Source of the DNA: Jaminaea rosea
Taxonomy: Eukaryota; Basidiomycota; Exobasidiomycetes; Microstromatales
Direction of reading: 5' to 3'
Length of the DNA: 64,000 nucleotides
Assembly: GCF_003144245.1 (NCBI RefSeq)
Contig: NW_020289975.1
Location: forward strand, 186,001-250,000
Positions 11,102 to 22,083 of the stretch are shown here, in pieces. Under the pieces are notes generated by a model that saw only the letters and a program-made list of their open reading frames with translations, did no database searches and was not told where the DNA came from. The position numbers and the translations under genes are program-made. Every line of letters begins with the position of its first letter. The stretch's first letter is position 1.

Positions 11102-12533
11102 GTTGTGTGTTTGTGTGAGAAACGGAGTGGTGGTGGTGGTGGGTAGTATTGGTGGTGGTGAGGACAGGAAAGAAAGGAAGAAGTTGATTCACAGACAGCG
11201 TTGGGGCCAAGCGGCAGGGCGGCGGGATTGGGCCTCAGAGCGGCGCCCGTGCGTGCGTGCGTGCGTGCAGGGAGACGGGCAAGGCGTGGCTTGGTGTGGG
11301 CAGGAAGAACCGAGTCGAAGTCTTCGCTCTGAAGCGGCCAGCCAAGCTGGCCACACAACGCCGTCTAGAGCCTACCTTCACCGGCGCGCTACCGAGAATG
11401 GCGATGATGACGAAGAAGAGCACAGCTGATCGAATAAAGAAGGGCATCGGGTGATGGCGTCTTCCATGGCGGACCTTTGGTGAAGCAGATCCATCGCAAT
11501 TGCGATGAAGGCGGCCTGTCTCGCAGGTGCGGAGGTGAGACAGCTAGATGGTGGGCTAGCAGCCCGATCGATTATGAGACGAAGCAGGTGCTCAACGGCG
11601 CTTTGAAATCGGACAATGTGTTCTTGAGTCCTCTTAAACCTCACTTCCACCGGCTCCACTGACGGGCAAGGAAAGGGAAGGCGAGAAGCAGTCGGTCGGC
11701 CAGGCAAATCACATCGTGGAGCTCTGACTTTGCTTTGCGCTCTACGGTCCCCCACTGGATTAACACAAGAAAGAGGCCTCGATGCTGATCTGCTCAGCCT
11801 TGCCACTTTCCCCAGCAGAAGGAGCTTGAGCCGAACAGCTGTTGGGCGTGAGGAGATACCGTGGCGCGGGACATTCGCAACTGCTCATATCGAGCCAGAT
11901 TGAGGTGGCGCAGAACGCAAGAAGAGTGGAGTCAAAGCCTCCAGCTGTGATCGACTGACCCTCAAACGATGACCCCGATAGTGCTCTGTCAACGGCAGCG
12001 TAACAACGAGATGGTCTCACGTGTGGCACATCCTTGGCTCTCTCTGCCCGCCGATTGGCGCTTGCTCAATCCCATCTGGCAAGCTCAAAAGTGAATCGTG
12101 TTTGTACAAGCGTAGATCGCGTCCCGAGGCTTTCCCTAGCTATCTGCTACCTTGGCTGCGTCTTACCACTGATTGGCTGGCATAGAAAGGTGCGCAGGCG
12201 GCATATGACCGAGGGCGGACTGGAGTCGTGGCAGCAGCCAGCAACTGGTGTGAGCGGGCGTTTCGTGGGCGGGCGACTCGCGAGACACCTGTGCGCCCGC
12301 TCTCTCCAGGTCGACACGCACGCACGGCGCAGGCCAAAGCAGAGTGACACGCACGACGGCGACGACGACGGTCGACCTTCCTTCGCACTTAACCTCCTCA
12401 CCTCACTACCCTTCCTCGTCGCGAGCAGGACAAGGGCGAGCGTCGCACTACTCAGCATCATCCTCGCCCCGTTGATCCTACCTTTTGCACTGCCAAACAA
12501 GCGCCTCCTCATCTTCACACTCGCCCGCCCGCC
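11102..12533. promoter_or_regulatory. Divergent promoter region, enolase (-) / SEC24 (+)
   Basis: About 1.4 kb between two divergent starts. A pyrimidine-rich tract (minus-strand sense) lies directly upstream of the enolase ATG at 11110-11160. Several ATTGG/CCAAT-type motifs occur, for example near 12052 and 12171. No TATA box was convincing and no open frame looks coding. Confidence 0.4.
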
Positions 12534-15500
12534 ATGTCGCAGACTCCCGTTCTGCCGCCCGGGTGGATCGCCCAGTGGGATCAACAGGCCGGCCGAAACC
12601 TCTACGTAGAGCAATCGACTGGTCGCTCCAGTTGGCAGCCCCCCAACACCGCCCTCTCGCCAGGGCAAAGGCCTACCCACAACCAGGGAGCAGCGAGGAT
12701 GTCGATGCCGCCCATGCAGGGACCGCCAGGCATGAGGCCACCTCCTTCCATGTCGGGCGCACCAGGCGGAGGCACCCCTGGCCATGAGGGGGCTACCTCA
12801 CCGCCTCCCTCGGGCATTCAGGGCTCTCGTAGGAGAGCCTATCCGACTGCCCATATGGCCGCTAACAGTGTCAGCTACAGTGGGGGATTCGATGCTGGAG
12901 CGCAGGCAGCAGCAGGTGGATTCGCTCCTTCGCCTGCTATGGCGCCCGTCCAGGAGCAGCCTCAGTACTTTACGCCCGGGGTACCAGAGGCAGCGCCCGC
13001 TGCTTCTCACCCCTATGGTGGAATGCAGCAGCCGCAGCACCAACAAGCGCAGAACGGTCAGCCAATGGGCGGCCAAGGTGGATACCCCGGCGCACCAGGA
13101 GGAGCTGGCATGGCAGGGTTGGCGAATCAATTTTCCAACATGGGAGTGTCGGGGCAGCAGAGAGGGGTAAGTGTGGGGGGCGAAGGTAGCAAGTAGCAGT
13201 CATACTGCAGGAGCTGACACACCTCTACCGTTACTCGCGCAGAACTCACTCTACACGGTCAACCTCTCTGGAATGCAGCCAAATGTCAACGACATCGAGC
13301 GACCTCCTCCGGATATCAAGTTGCCAGCCAATGCGTGCATCACCAACCACCCAAAAGCCAATGCAGACCCCTCGTATCAGCGCTGTACCCTCAATGCAGT
13401 CCCCTCGACAGCCTCGCTGCTCAGCAAGTCGAAGCTGCCCTTTGGTATCGTTCTCTCCCCCTACCGCAGTGTGCGCCCGGAAGACGGCGATGAGCCCGTA
13501 CCCGTTGTAACGGACTCGGTCATTGCTCGATGCAGGCGGTGCAGGACCTACATCAACCCTTACGTCCAATTCATCGAGGGCGGACAGCGATGGAAGTGTA
13601 AGTACGAGGCTCACAACTCATGTCTCACGGGTCGCCGATGCTCACCTCCTCCTTTCTTGGCCCCTCGCCGCTTCAGGCTGCATGTGCAACATCACTAATG
13701 AGGTCCCTCAACTCTTCGACTGGGATCAGGAGACGAACCAACCTGCAGACCGCTGGAAGAGAGCTGAGCTAAACCACGCCGTCGTCGAATTCATTGCCCC
13801 TCGCGAATATATGGTCCGCCCGCCGCAGCCACCCGTCTACGTCTTCCTCATCGACGTCAGCCATCAGGCGATTCAGAGCGGCATGGTGGCGACGGCAGCC
13901 AGGACCATCCTCGAGACCCTGCCTAGGCTTCCGAATGCCACCGACCGCACCAAGGTTGCCATCATTGGTGTGGACACAAGTCTGCATTTCTTCTGCCTTC
14001 CCCCCGGTGCATCTGAGGCAGAAATGCTCGTCGTCAGCGACCTCGACGATGTCTTCCTCCCGAAGCCAAATGACATCCTCGTCAACTTGAGCGAGAACCG
14101 CACGGGCATCGAGGCGCTCCTCAACCGCTTCGGCGACATGTTCAAGGACAATACAGTCGCAGGCTCCGCTCTCGGCGCAGGGCTGCAAGCGGCATACAAG
14201 CTCATCTCGACCATCGGCGGCAAGATTCTCACCCTTACGGCTACAATGCCCAGTGTCGGTCCTGGAGCCCTGAAGCGACGAGATGATGCCAAGCTGCTGG
14301 GAACAGCAAAGGAGAGCACCCTCCTGAGCGCTGCTTCCACCTTCTACAAGACTTTCCCTATCGACTGCTCCCGCAGCCAAGTCTCGGTGGACATGTTCCT
14401 CTTCAGCACCGCATACACGGATGTCGCCACCCTCTCCTGCCTGCCGCGATACACTGGTGGTCAAACGTACTTCTACCCTGCCTTCCATGCCGCTAGAGCT
14501 GAGGACGCGGTCAAATTCTCCCACGAGCTGGGTCATGTCCTCTCCTCCCCCATCAGCTACGAGGCCGTGCTCCGCTTGCGTGCCACAAAGGGGATCAGGG
14601 CTATTGGATTCCACGGCAACTTCTTTGTGCGTTCCACGGACCTGCTCGCTCTGCCGGCCGTTCCGCTCGACCAGAGCTACGCAATCGAGTGCGAGATCGA
14701 GGAGCCCATCGCGGCGCCATTCGTCGTCTTCCAGTCCGTCGTCCTGCACAGTACCAGCACGGGCGAGAGGCGCATTCGTGTTTGCAACTTGGCCCTGCCC
14801 ACCACGACAAACATGTCCGAGATCTACGCGAGCGCGGACCAGGTGGCCATCGTGGCCCTCCTCGCCAACAAAGCCGTCGAGCGCTCTATCCATGCCCGAC
14901 TGGAGGATGCGCGTGATGCCTTGACAAACAAACTGGTGGACATTCTCACCACATACAAAAACACGATGACTTCCGCCGGGCAGGGTGCCTCCGCTCAGCT
15001 CAACGTCGCGAGCAATATGGCACTTCTGCCGCTCCTGATCCTCTCACTTCTCAAGCATGTCGGCATCAGGCAAAGTTCTCAGATCCCTCCAGATCTCAGG
15101 GCCTACGCGCAAGCGCTGCTCACCACCATGCCCGCTCAGCTCCTGATGCCATACCTCCATCCCAACTTCTACTGTTTGCATAACATGCCGGCCAACGCGG
15201 GGACGGTAGAAGAGATCCCTGGACCACCTGCGGCCCCTGCAGCAAAGCCTGAGGGAGACGAGAAGGACGGCGAGTCCGCTTCTGCGCCGGCGATGATCCG
15301 TCGCACCGTCTTCCCTCCGAAGCTCAACCTGACCTCTGAGCGTCTGGAGCGCCACGGCCTCTACCTCCTGGAGGATGGACAGCACGTCTTCCTTTGGGTC
15401 GGCCGCGATGCTGTACCCCAGCTGACGCTGGACGTCTTCGATTCGCCTTCATACTCGGCCCTGCGCGGTGGCAAGACTACCCTGCCCGTGCTGGAGAACT

Positions 15501-15712
15501 CGATGAATAAACGCGTGAGAGCCCTGGTGGACGCGGTTGCTACGATGAGGAGAGGACCGTACAAGCCTACTGTGTACGTAGTGAAGGAGGATGGGGAGCC
15601 TAGCCTCAGGTTGTGGGCGCTGAGCTTGTTAGTGGAGGATAGGTTCGAAGCTAGCCCCAGCTACTCGCAATTCTTGGGAACATTGAGGAGTAAGGTCAAT
15701 GGGAGCTCGTAG
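12534..15712 (+). CDS. SEC24: COPII coat subunit SEC24 with N-terminal WW domain
   Basis: Three exons (12534-13166, 13243-13597, 13677-15712), 1007 residues. Sec24 is the cargo-binding half of the Sec23/24 inner COPII coat at ER exit sites. After a Pro/Gln/Gly-rich N-terminus come the Sec24 zinc finger (CRRC ... WKCCMC; the second intron splits the WKC codon), the trunk ([19 protein letters not shown]), the beta-sandwich and helical domains, and a C-terminal gelsolin-like domain ([18 protein letters not shown]). Residues 7-37 form a WW domain: LPPGW (W11), central aromatic Y24, second W34 and final Pro. WW domains bind proline-rich ligands and are not part of yeast or human Sec24. The ATG at 12534 has a good context and precedes the WW domain directly, so the WW is in the same first exon as the Sec24 N-terminus. 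Confidence 0.95.
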
Positions 15713-16146
15713 AGCGGGCAAAGCACGACGCGGAGTCTACCCTCTGTGGAGATAAGGCGGAGGCGGGCAGAGGCGATGGGGCGAAGCTACAAAGGACTGG
15801 GCGAGAGGAGTAGGAAAAGATCTTGTGAGGTGCTCACACATTACCATCGACATCATCATTCAGTGCCGGTCGGGAGGACCGGGGCAAGCGAAGGGACCCT
15901 TGGATCTGGTCCGGAGGAGATAGTCCGGAGGGAGAGGCCATACTCCCTTTCTCTCAACTCTTTCTTGTATCTTCGTCGCGCACGTTCCATGTCATTAGTC
16001 TACATTCACACGCAGCGTCTGCGTCCGGCAATGACTCGCAGTGAGATCAGACCCATTGGCATGATGCATTTCAAGGCAGCCTGATGGTCGACAGGCCGTG
16101 TCACATATCAAGTCGTCGAGTGTCCGTGCTCTTGCGACTCGCCCTC
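15713..16146. other. Convergent intergenic region
   Basis: About 430 bp between the 3' ends of SEC24 (+) and the MAPR-type gene (-). It should hold both 3' UTRs. I see no gene or RNA element in it. Confidence 0.5.
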
Positions 16147-17020
16147 TCAATCACAAGGCTCCGGCGGGGAGGTCTTGGGATCAATAAGAGGCAGCTGCAA
16201 TGTCCCGACCTTTTGGTATCGCGGATTCTCAGCGAAGAAGGTATTCCACGCATCGATTTGCTGGCGTGGCGTGACGATGAGGTGGTAGGAGGCAACATCA
16301 GCGATCAGTGCAAGCAAGCTTTCGACCTTGCTTCCTCCAATTCGTAGCTCTCACCTGCAAATCCTCCTCCCCCAGCCCCCTCAAATCATGCGTCAAATGC
16401 GTCTTGAAGCACCCTGTCACATACGCCCTACTCGCATCCTTGCCGGCGAAGAACCAGTAACTCCCCCCAGGCTTGTACGTCGATCCTCCCCTGGTGACAT
16501 CGTACACATTACCCAAGATGCTCAAATAAATCGGCCGCGAAGGGTCCCGACCATTGTACAGTGCCAGCTCTGCAGGTGTAAAAGTTCGCTGCTTTGGCGG
16601 GATCCATCGAGAAGGGTAGCGCCATCGTCCATCATAGCCGTACAATACGTCTCCTGTAATGAATTGACCCAAAGCGAGGGCGGCAAGGACAGCGAGGAGG
16701 ATCCACTTGATCAGTGTCCTCAAAGGGGAGAGGGAGAGGGGTACATCCTCATGGTCCTTGCGGAGCTCCTTCCATTGCGAGTGGACGAGGAAGGCACGAT
16801 TCGCGTTCTTGTGCGCAACTGTCCGACCTGGGCGCGAAGGATCTGGTTGTCGAGGCTTGTCTGATGCCGCTGTGGATGAGGATGTCGCCGCAGTGCCTTG
16901 CGCTCCCGGCACTATTGTTGAGGCCGCAGAGGAAGACGACGTCAACGACGTCGTGGACTGTGTCTCGTCGTGCTCCTGAGCGGCGGCGGCGGCGGCATTT
17001 GGCCGTAATTGAGGAGCCAT
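16147..17020 (-). CDS. Membrane-anchored cytochrome b5-like heme-binding protein (MAPR/neuferricin-like)
   Basis: Two exons on the minus strand (17020-16355 and 16260-16147), 259 residues. Residues ~1-100 are Ser/Thr/Ala-rich and probably disordered. One transmembrane segment follows (~105-125, IKWILLAVLAALALGQFI). Then comes a cytochrome b5-like MAPR domain: FTPAELALYNGRDPSRPIYL, GNVYDVTRGG, YKPGGSYWFFAGKDASRAY, then a Cys-containing helix. The spliced second exon supplies the expected C-terminal signature WNTFFAENPRYQKVGTL, which supports the intron. Without splicing the frame ends in an unrelated tail. MAPR proteins (Dap1, neuferricin) bind heme and some assist cytochrome P450s at the ER. 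The specific role here is not determined. Confidence 0.85.
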
Positions 17021-17506
17021 TGTACTGACTTGAGGCCAGAAAGTGACGATCTGCGCTTTCGTTTACCGCTACTGTGGCAGCTCGAGACGGCTTCAGGATC
17101 ACTCGATGATAGTAGTGTGGGAATCAAAGCTGCAACGGAGCTTCGAGCGAGCGAGCGAGCGAGCGAGCAGGTGCACGGACGGGCCAGAGCAGCAGCGGCA
17201 GCGGCCTCCACGTGGAGTCAAATCGACTACTGGTCTCGCTCTCGCGCTCTCGCTGACTTCAGGCTCGACGATGTGGTAAGGATGATCAAAGTGACGATTC
17301 AGAATTGCAAAGCATATTCGGAATATGGATGGACTGCGGGCGAGCTCTGAGCCCACACCGCCCGATTTTGTCGCCCAGCCGTGACGCCACGAGCTGGGCG
17401 GGGAATACTTCTAACACAGGAGAGAAGGGAGAGACGATGGGGTAAACCAGGATAGAACAGAGAATGCATGATGCAAAGAGAGTCAGGAGAGTCGGGACAC
17501 GTCCTT
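17021..17506. promoter_or_regulatory. Promoter of the MAPR gene and 3' flank of the phosphate transporter
   Basis: About 490 bp between two tandem minus-strand genes. A perfect tetranucleotide microsatellite lies inside it (see 17145-17168). No open frame here looks coding. Confidence 0.4.
17145..17168. repeat. (GAGC)6 microsatellite
   Basis: Six perfect tandem copies of GAGC, about 125 bp upstream of the MAPR gene start, so probably in its promoter or 5' UTR. It should vary in length between strains. Confidence 0.9.
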
Positions 17507-19442
17507 CTACGACGACTTGCTGGGCGCAGCGGTGTCGTTGATCTCGTGGGCGATGTTGACTGGGTTCTGGGGCTCGTGCGCACCAGGCTGGATGCCGGCC
17601 TTGGCAGCGAGCTCTTGACGGTCGACCTCGTCGGCGTCGTAGTTCTTGGTCTCGGGAACCAAGAGAACGGTAATGATGAGACCAGCGCCAGAGACGGCGA
17701 AGAAGATCCAGAAGACAATCTCTTGTCCGACCTGGTTGGCGAGGGCAGAGAAGCCCAACGACGAGATGATGGCACCCACCTTACCCGTCGCAGCGCAGAG
17801 GCCGTGAGCTCCAGCACGCACACGCGTAGGGAAGACCTCGGCGGGAATAATGAATGTAGTGGCGTTGGCACCGAAGTTGAAGAAGAGCTGCAGGAAGACG
17901 AAGACGGCAAAGAAGGGGCCAGTCTGGTGTCGCAGCGTGTCGAACTTGCCACCGAGGATGCCAAGGAACAGCATGTTCATGGCGAAACCAAGGATCTGGA
18001 TGGGCTTGCGTCCCATGGGCTCGATGAGGGCTACGGTGAAGAAGTAACCGGGCAGGAAACCGGCGACGGTGATGATCAGGTTACCGGTCGCCGTCTTCAT
18101 GAGCTTGCCCCAGGTGGAGCCGGTAGTGAAGTTGATGGCCGAGAGAATGAAGGACTGGTTCAGGTTGATACCGTAGAAGGTAATGTCGACCAGGAACCAG
18201 CAGAGGGAGCAGCCAATGAGCGTCTTGAGGTGGCGCCACTCGGAGAAGTACTGGAAGAAGTCGTTGTGCGCCTTCTGACCAATGGTTCCGAACCCAATGG
18301 CAACATCCTGAGTGTGGTTGGTCATGGGGGCGACGTCACCGCCAGCCTTCTCGAGGGCAAGCTCCTCCTCGGAGTCGATCTCGCCGACGATGACACCCTT
18401 GGCCGAGGCCTTGTTGAGGAGCTCGGGGTCGTCCTGGATGGCACGTGCCTGAGTGAAGCGAGTAGACTCAACGAGAGTGAGACGGAAGTAGAGGGCGATG
18501 AACGCAGGGATGAGGGAGAGACCCTGGAGAATACGCCAGGCGCCAGAGAGCTTGTGGAGCTGGCCGGCGTCAACGTAGTCCCTGTAGCCGGCAATGACGA
18601 TGACGGCGAGGAGACCACCAGCGAGGTTACCCCAACCCTGGTTGCTGAAGATCCAGGCAAGCATGGCACCGCGCTTCTTGAGGTGAGCACGGTCCGAGAC
18701 GACGGCAGCCGACATCGGGTAGTCACCGCCGATACCGATGCCCATGAGGATACGGAAAGCCGTCATCCAGACGGTAATGCCGTGGCCGCCAAGGTAGTCC
18801 GGAGCTGAGATGATGAGAATCACAGAGACGATGACGATGACAAGCTCCTTGCCGTAGACGGCCGAGCGACCCAGAGAGTCACCGAGGAAGCCGAACATGA
18901 TCTGGCCGATAATGTTACCGATGTTGGCTGACGCCTTGAGCACACCACCGTCGAGACCCCAGTCGATGTTCTTGGCGGTCGAAGGGTACTGCGGTGCGTG
19001 GGCGCGTAACGGTGGAATCCAAGGGCAAAGGGCAAATGCGGGGGCGGGAGCGGAAATGGGCGTACGGTTGTCAGTGCCCGCTCCGCATTGCTACCGCGTC
19101 TCTCGGCGAAGCAACGTTCGCTACATCGCCGAGCGACTCTGAGCAGGAGACTCACGTAGGCACGAAGGAGAATTGCGTAAATCATGTTGATGATGAAGAG
19201 GTCATAGGCGTCCATGAAGACTGAGGGCAGAACGGAGCAAGAAGGTGGTCAGACCAACGCGTCTTCGTAGGCGAGGAGTTGTTGTACTAGCTCGCAAACT
19301 CACAGCCTACACCAGCGATGGCGAGGAGCTTGATCTCGCCCCATGAGATGCCGAGGAAAGTCCTCTGCTTCTTCTCAAGCATGGCAAGCGGGCTAGCGCC
19401 CGATGCCTGGTAGGCGTCCAGGGAGGCACCGTTGAAGACCAT
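17507..19442 (-). CDS. PHO84: Inorganic phosphate:H+ symporter, PHO84 type (MFS)
   Basis: Three exons on the minus strand: 19442-19304, 19220-19156, 18988-17507; 561 residues. Exon 2 is only 65 nt, and intron 2 (167 nt) is the longest in the window. Exon 2 carries the first transmembrane signature FFMDAYDLFIINMIY, which contains the D of the Pht1 family. Further landmarks are QIMFGFLGDSLGR (MFS loop 2-3), GIGIGGDYPMSAAVVSD (the GGDYPLS signature of Pi transporters), the central cytoplasmic loop, and FFNFGANATTFIIPAEVFPTR. It would sit at the plasma membrane and import phosphate. Family members are induced by phosphate starvation through a Pho4-type bHLH factor. E-box-like motifs lie upstream but far away. 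Confidence 0.94.
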
Positions 19443-19567
19443 TGTTGCTGCTGTTGCTTGTTGCGACTAGGCAGCGACGGGGAGAGGAAAGGAGAGGAAG
19501 GTGGTTCGGTGTAGGTGAGGAAACAAGAAAGAGCAGTCACAGGCATCGACAACGGGATCTTCCAGGT

Positions 19568-19573
19568 CTTATA
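19568..19573 (-). promoter_or_regulatory. Candidate TATA box of the phosphate transporter
   Basis: TATAAG on the minus strand, about 126 bp upstream of the transporter ATG at 19442. Position and sequence fit an inducible promoter. No other evidence. Confidence 0.35.
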
Positions 19574-21216
19574 CAGCCGCACCAGCCGTCTGACACGGAG
19601 TAGCTTTTGCCGCCGAAGAAAAATGGCGGTCCTCTACCGCTGCTGCTCAGGAAGATCCATCCTAGTGTACTGCCGCACTACTGCCGGCGGTGGGTGTGCC
19701 GTAGGTAGTGAAGCGGCGGCCAATACTGGGTCAAACCTCGACGGCGGCGGCGAATGCGAGCATTCATAGATGGGGAACGTGCTCGTCGTCGTCGGAGGTC
19801 TAAGTCTGGCCTCCGCCCATGCCGGGCGCTGGACTCGACTTTCCAATCTTCGTGAAATCGCGCCCTTGTCGCTACCTCCTGAATCCAGACTTCAACGAGA
19901 CCTGCAGCGGATTGACCAACTACTGTCTCACGATACAGTGCGCCACACTTGCAGCCGGGGAGCCACTCAGACATCGACTTGATCACGAGAACGAGCCAGA
20001 GGCAGAAGATGCCCTTGCAGGCAGTTCGGACGGGCGGACGCTCGCCACGGCCCGGTCGTCCAAAGCTCGCACGTTCGTCAAGCTGCTACGGGCGATTCTG
20101 AGCCGTCCCTTGCCACACCTAGACTTTGGTGCCTTGCTCTCGTGCAGCGTCTGTGTCTTTCGCCACCTTCTGGCTCTGGCTCACGAAGATGATGAGGACG
20201 TACGAAGAGTCTTGAGAGGCCCTATTGGAGAGCACAGACAGAGAGACACATGCATCGCTCGACTCGCTCCGTCGCTCGGTCCGTCGTCGCGGGCGGGGAA
20301 ATTGGCTCGCCAGATGCACTCGACTGCGAGGCTCACTCACGAACGCACTACGACAGCGCTTTGAATGAGCGCGAGTACGATGTGCGAACGTGCTGTTTCG
20401 CAGCCACGCATGCGAATCCCGATGAGCTCTCAGATAAGGCTGGATCCTCCCTCACTCACACGCCGTCCAAGCGGGCAACATCACCATGCTCAGGCGAGCC
20501 AATAACCGTCACGAAGTCTACCAGCCGACCAAAGCCAAGACCAACGGCATCCTTGTCCTTCCTTCCTGAGCCGCATCGTCCGCCGGCCGATCGGGCTCAT
20601 GTCGCGATCATTGGATTTCGCAACCTCGTCTAGACATACTCGCTGTCGTTACCAGCCTCATTTCCCGAGCCATAAGCAGAGCCCGCGGCGTGCCCGATCG
20701 TCGCTGATGATCGAGGACCCCTCTAACCTCGCCTCTTTGAGCGCGGAGCAACGTTGAGAGTGAAGCGAAGTTGTGCCCAGGCTCTTTGCGCAGTCAGCCT
20801 AAATTCGTGATGGTGCTTGCGTGCGATGCAACGGAAAGTGTGTTGGCCGTGAAAGTACGGCTGAAGCTGGCCGGACCTAGCCTGCCATCCCGTCCGCCTT
20901 CATACGCAGGCAAGTGGTGGGTTGGTGGAAGATGTGGCTGGCTCCCTCCGACCACTTAGAAGATGAAAGTGATCAAATTGCAAGCGGCGCCACACCATGG
21001 CGACAGGAAGATGTGAGTCGCGCGACATCATCGTCCGCGGGGTGACGAGGCTACAAACCGCGGCCCTCAAGCTGCTCCGTCAGAGCGACTTGGATGACCC
21101 CCAAGCCCGGTCACGCTCGTGATGATGAACATTTGGAGTGTTTGACATGCAACGTGTTCCCCGCGAACGACCTACCTCGGCTTATAGTTGGCGACCCCGT
21201 GATGATGAGCATCTCT

Positions 21217-21244
21217 ACACCGCGATCGTTGTGGATCGCGGTGT
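21217..21244. repeat. Perfect 11-bp inverted repeat with 6-nt loop
   Basis: ACACCGCGATC and its exact reverse complement GATCGCGGTGT are separated by GTTGTG. It lies in the 2.6 kb non-coding region, just after the second GTGATGATGA motif. It could be an RNA hairpin or a protein-binding dyad. No U-rich tract follows. Confidence 0.7.
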
Positions 21245-21856
21245 CGGAGTGGCTGGCAGCCGTCGACTGCTCGCTCAGCACGATCGTTTGGCGAACGGCT
21301 ACTATCGCCACTTATGATTTGCGCCCTTCGAACCTGGATGACGGGACGGCATCGACCCTCATCGCCTCGCTCGATCGATCTTACGCAAACTGGACTTATC
21401 TCTCCCCGATCCTCGATCACGTTACCGCCTCCCCTAAGACACGCCATCTTACGATGCTATGTATCGGCAGGCTAGGCGAGGCGAGGACGCCGCCTTGCTG
21501 ATGGCCATTTCACGGCGCAGGCGTCACGAAGCGTCTCAGGCGCTGCGAGAATGACACCTCTGGACGACCCTGGTGTGACGAGTTGACAATAGGGCGCCAT
21601 GTGCATCAGTGCACGCGCAGAGCGAGTCCTTGTGGGACGTGTAACGCTTGAACCGCCATCCCGATCTCCCGTGACACCCTTATGAGAGAGCAATTCATTC
21701 ACGCAAGGAATCCTCTCATCTTCTGCCGACGGTATCCATCAGGGTTCAGCGGTGCGTAGAATCCGGCGGGCGGCGTGAGGATGGGTCGCGCTCAGCCGGC
21801 GGCGAGGACGATGCCAAGACATCACCGTGGCAGCGAGCGAGGAACTCAGCTTGGGC

Positions 21857-21870
21857 CGCACACGTGTGCG
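21857..21870. promoter_or_regulatory. 14-bp perfect palindrome centred on an E-box (CACGTG)
   Basis: CGCACACGTGTGCG reads identically on both strands and contains CACGTG at 21861-21866, the binding core of Pho4- and Cbf1-type bHLH factors. It lies about 220 bp past the MED8 stop and 2.4 kb upstream of the phosphate transporter. Its target, if any, is unclear. Confidence 0.4.
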
Positions 21871-22083
21871 TCAAGGCTCGTGGATATCCACTCTATGTAT
21901 GTTCGGCCATATCTGGGACGATGAGAGTCGGGCGCTAATATTTGGACGATGAGCATCTCCTCGTTACCCAGAGATGTACTCTCACTGCCCTTGACTGACG
22001 GCAGACCGATCGGCCCGGGCGAGGCGAAGAACCACCGCGAGGCTGCATAGCGAATGATTTGATTTCCAGACATGTGTACCTTG

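Larger units (their letters stand above)
19443..22083. other. 2.6 kb gap: phosphate transporter upstream region and MED8 3' flank
   Basis: This is the longest stretch without a convincing gene. Open frames at 19819-20364 (+) and 21094-21501 (+) show no domain, have Arg/Ser-rich composition and no conserved feature. Four CACGTT/AACGTG hexamers (19776, 20070, 20387, 21151) and one CACGTG (21861) occur, which are Pho4-type core sites. A GTGATGATGARCAT motif repeats at about 21119 and 21199, and a relative (GACGATGAGCAT) near 21948. A perfect 11-bp hairpin lies at 21217-21244. A long regulatory region or an unrecognised non-coding transcript is possible. Confidence 0.4.

Noticed and set aside
12700-13166. 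Pro/Gln/Gly-rich segment as a separate prion-like gene
   Set aside because: It is continuous with SEC24 through a phase-0 intron, and such N-termini are usual in Sec24.
13769-14893. 374-codon minus-strand open frame opposite SEC24
   Set aside because: Fully antisense to the conserved Sec24 trunk, with no independent features.
17468-18808. 446-codon plus-strand open frame opposite the phosphate transporter
   Set aside because: Antisense to conserved transporter sequence. Composition (Glu/Val/Gly/Asp-rich) is that of a codon-bias shadow.
19819-20364. 181-codon open frame in the 2.6 kb gap as a possible gene
   Set aside because: No conserved motif, Arg/Ser-rich low-information composition, no clear promoter or splice structure.
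21119-21250. Box C/D snoRNA (GTGATGA as C box)
   Set aside because: No CTGA D box at a suitable distance and no terminal stem bringing the boxes together.
21300-21345. tRNA-like GGTTCGAA on the minus strand
   Set aside because: The five-base T-stem does not pair, and no cloverleaf can be drawn.
21094-21501. 135-codon open frame in the 2.6 kb gap as a possible gene
   Set aside because: No recognisable domain. It overlaps the motif repeat and hairpin, which suggests non-coding DNA.
21600-21700. tRNA-like B box (GGTTCAAGC on the minus strand)
   Set aside because: The flanking bases cannot form the T-arm stem, and no A box or acceptor stem is present.
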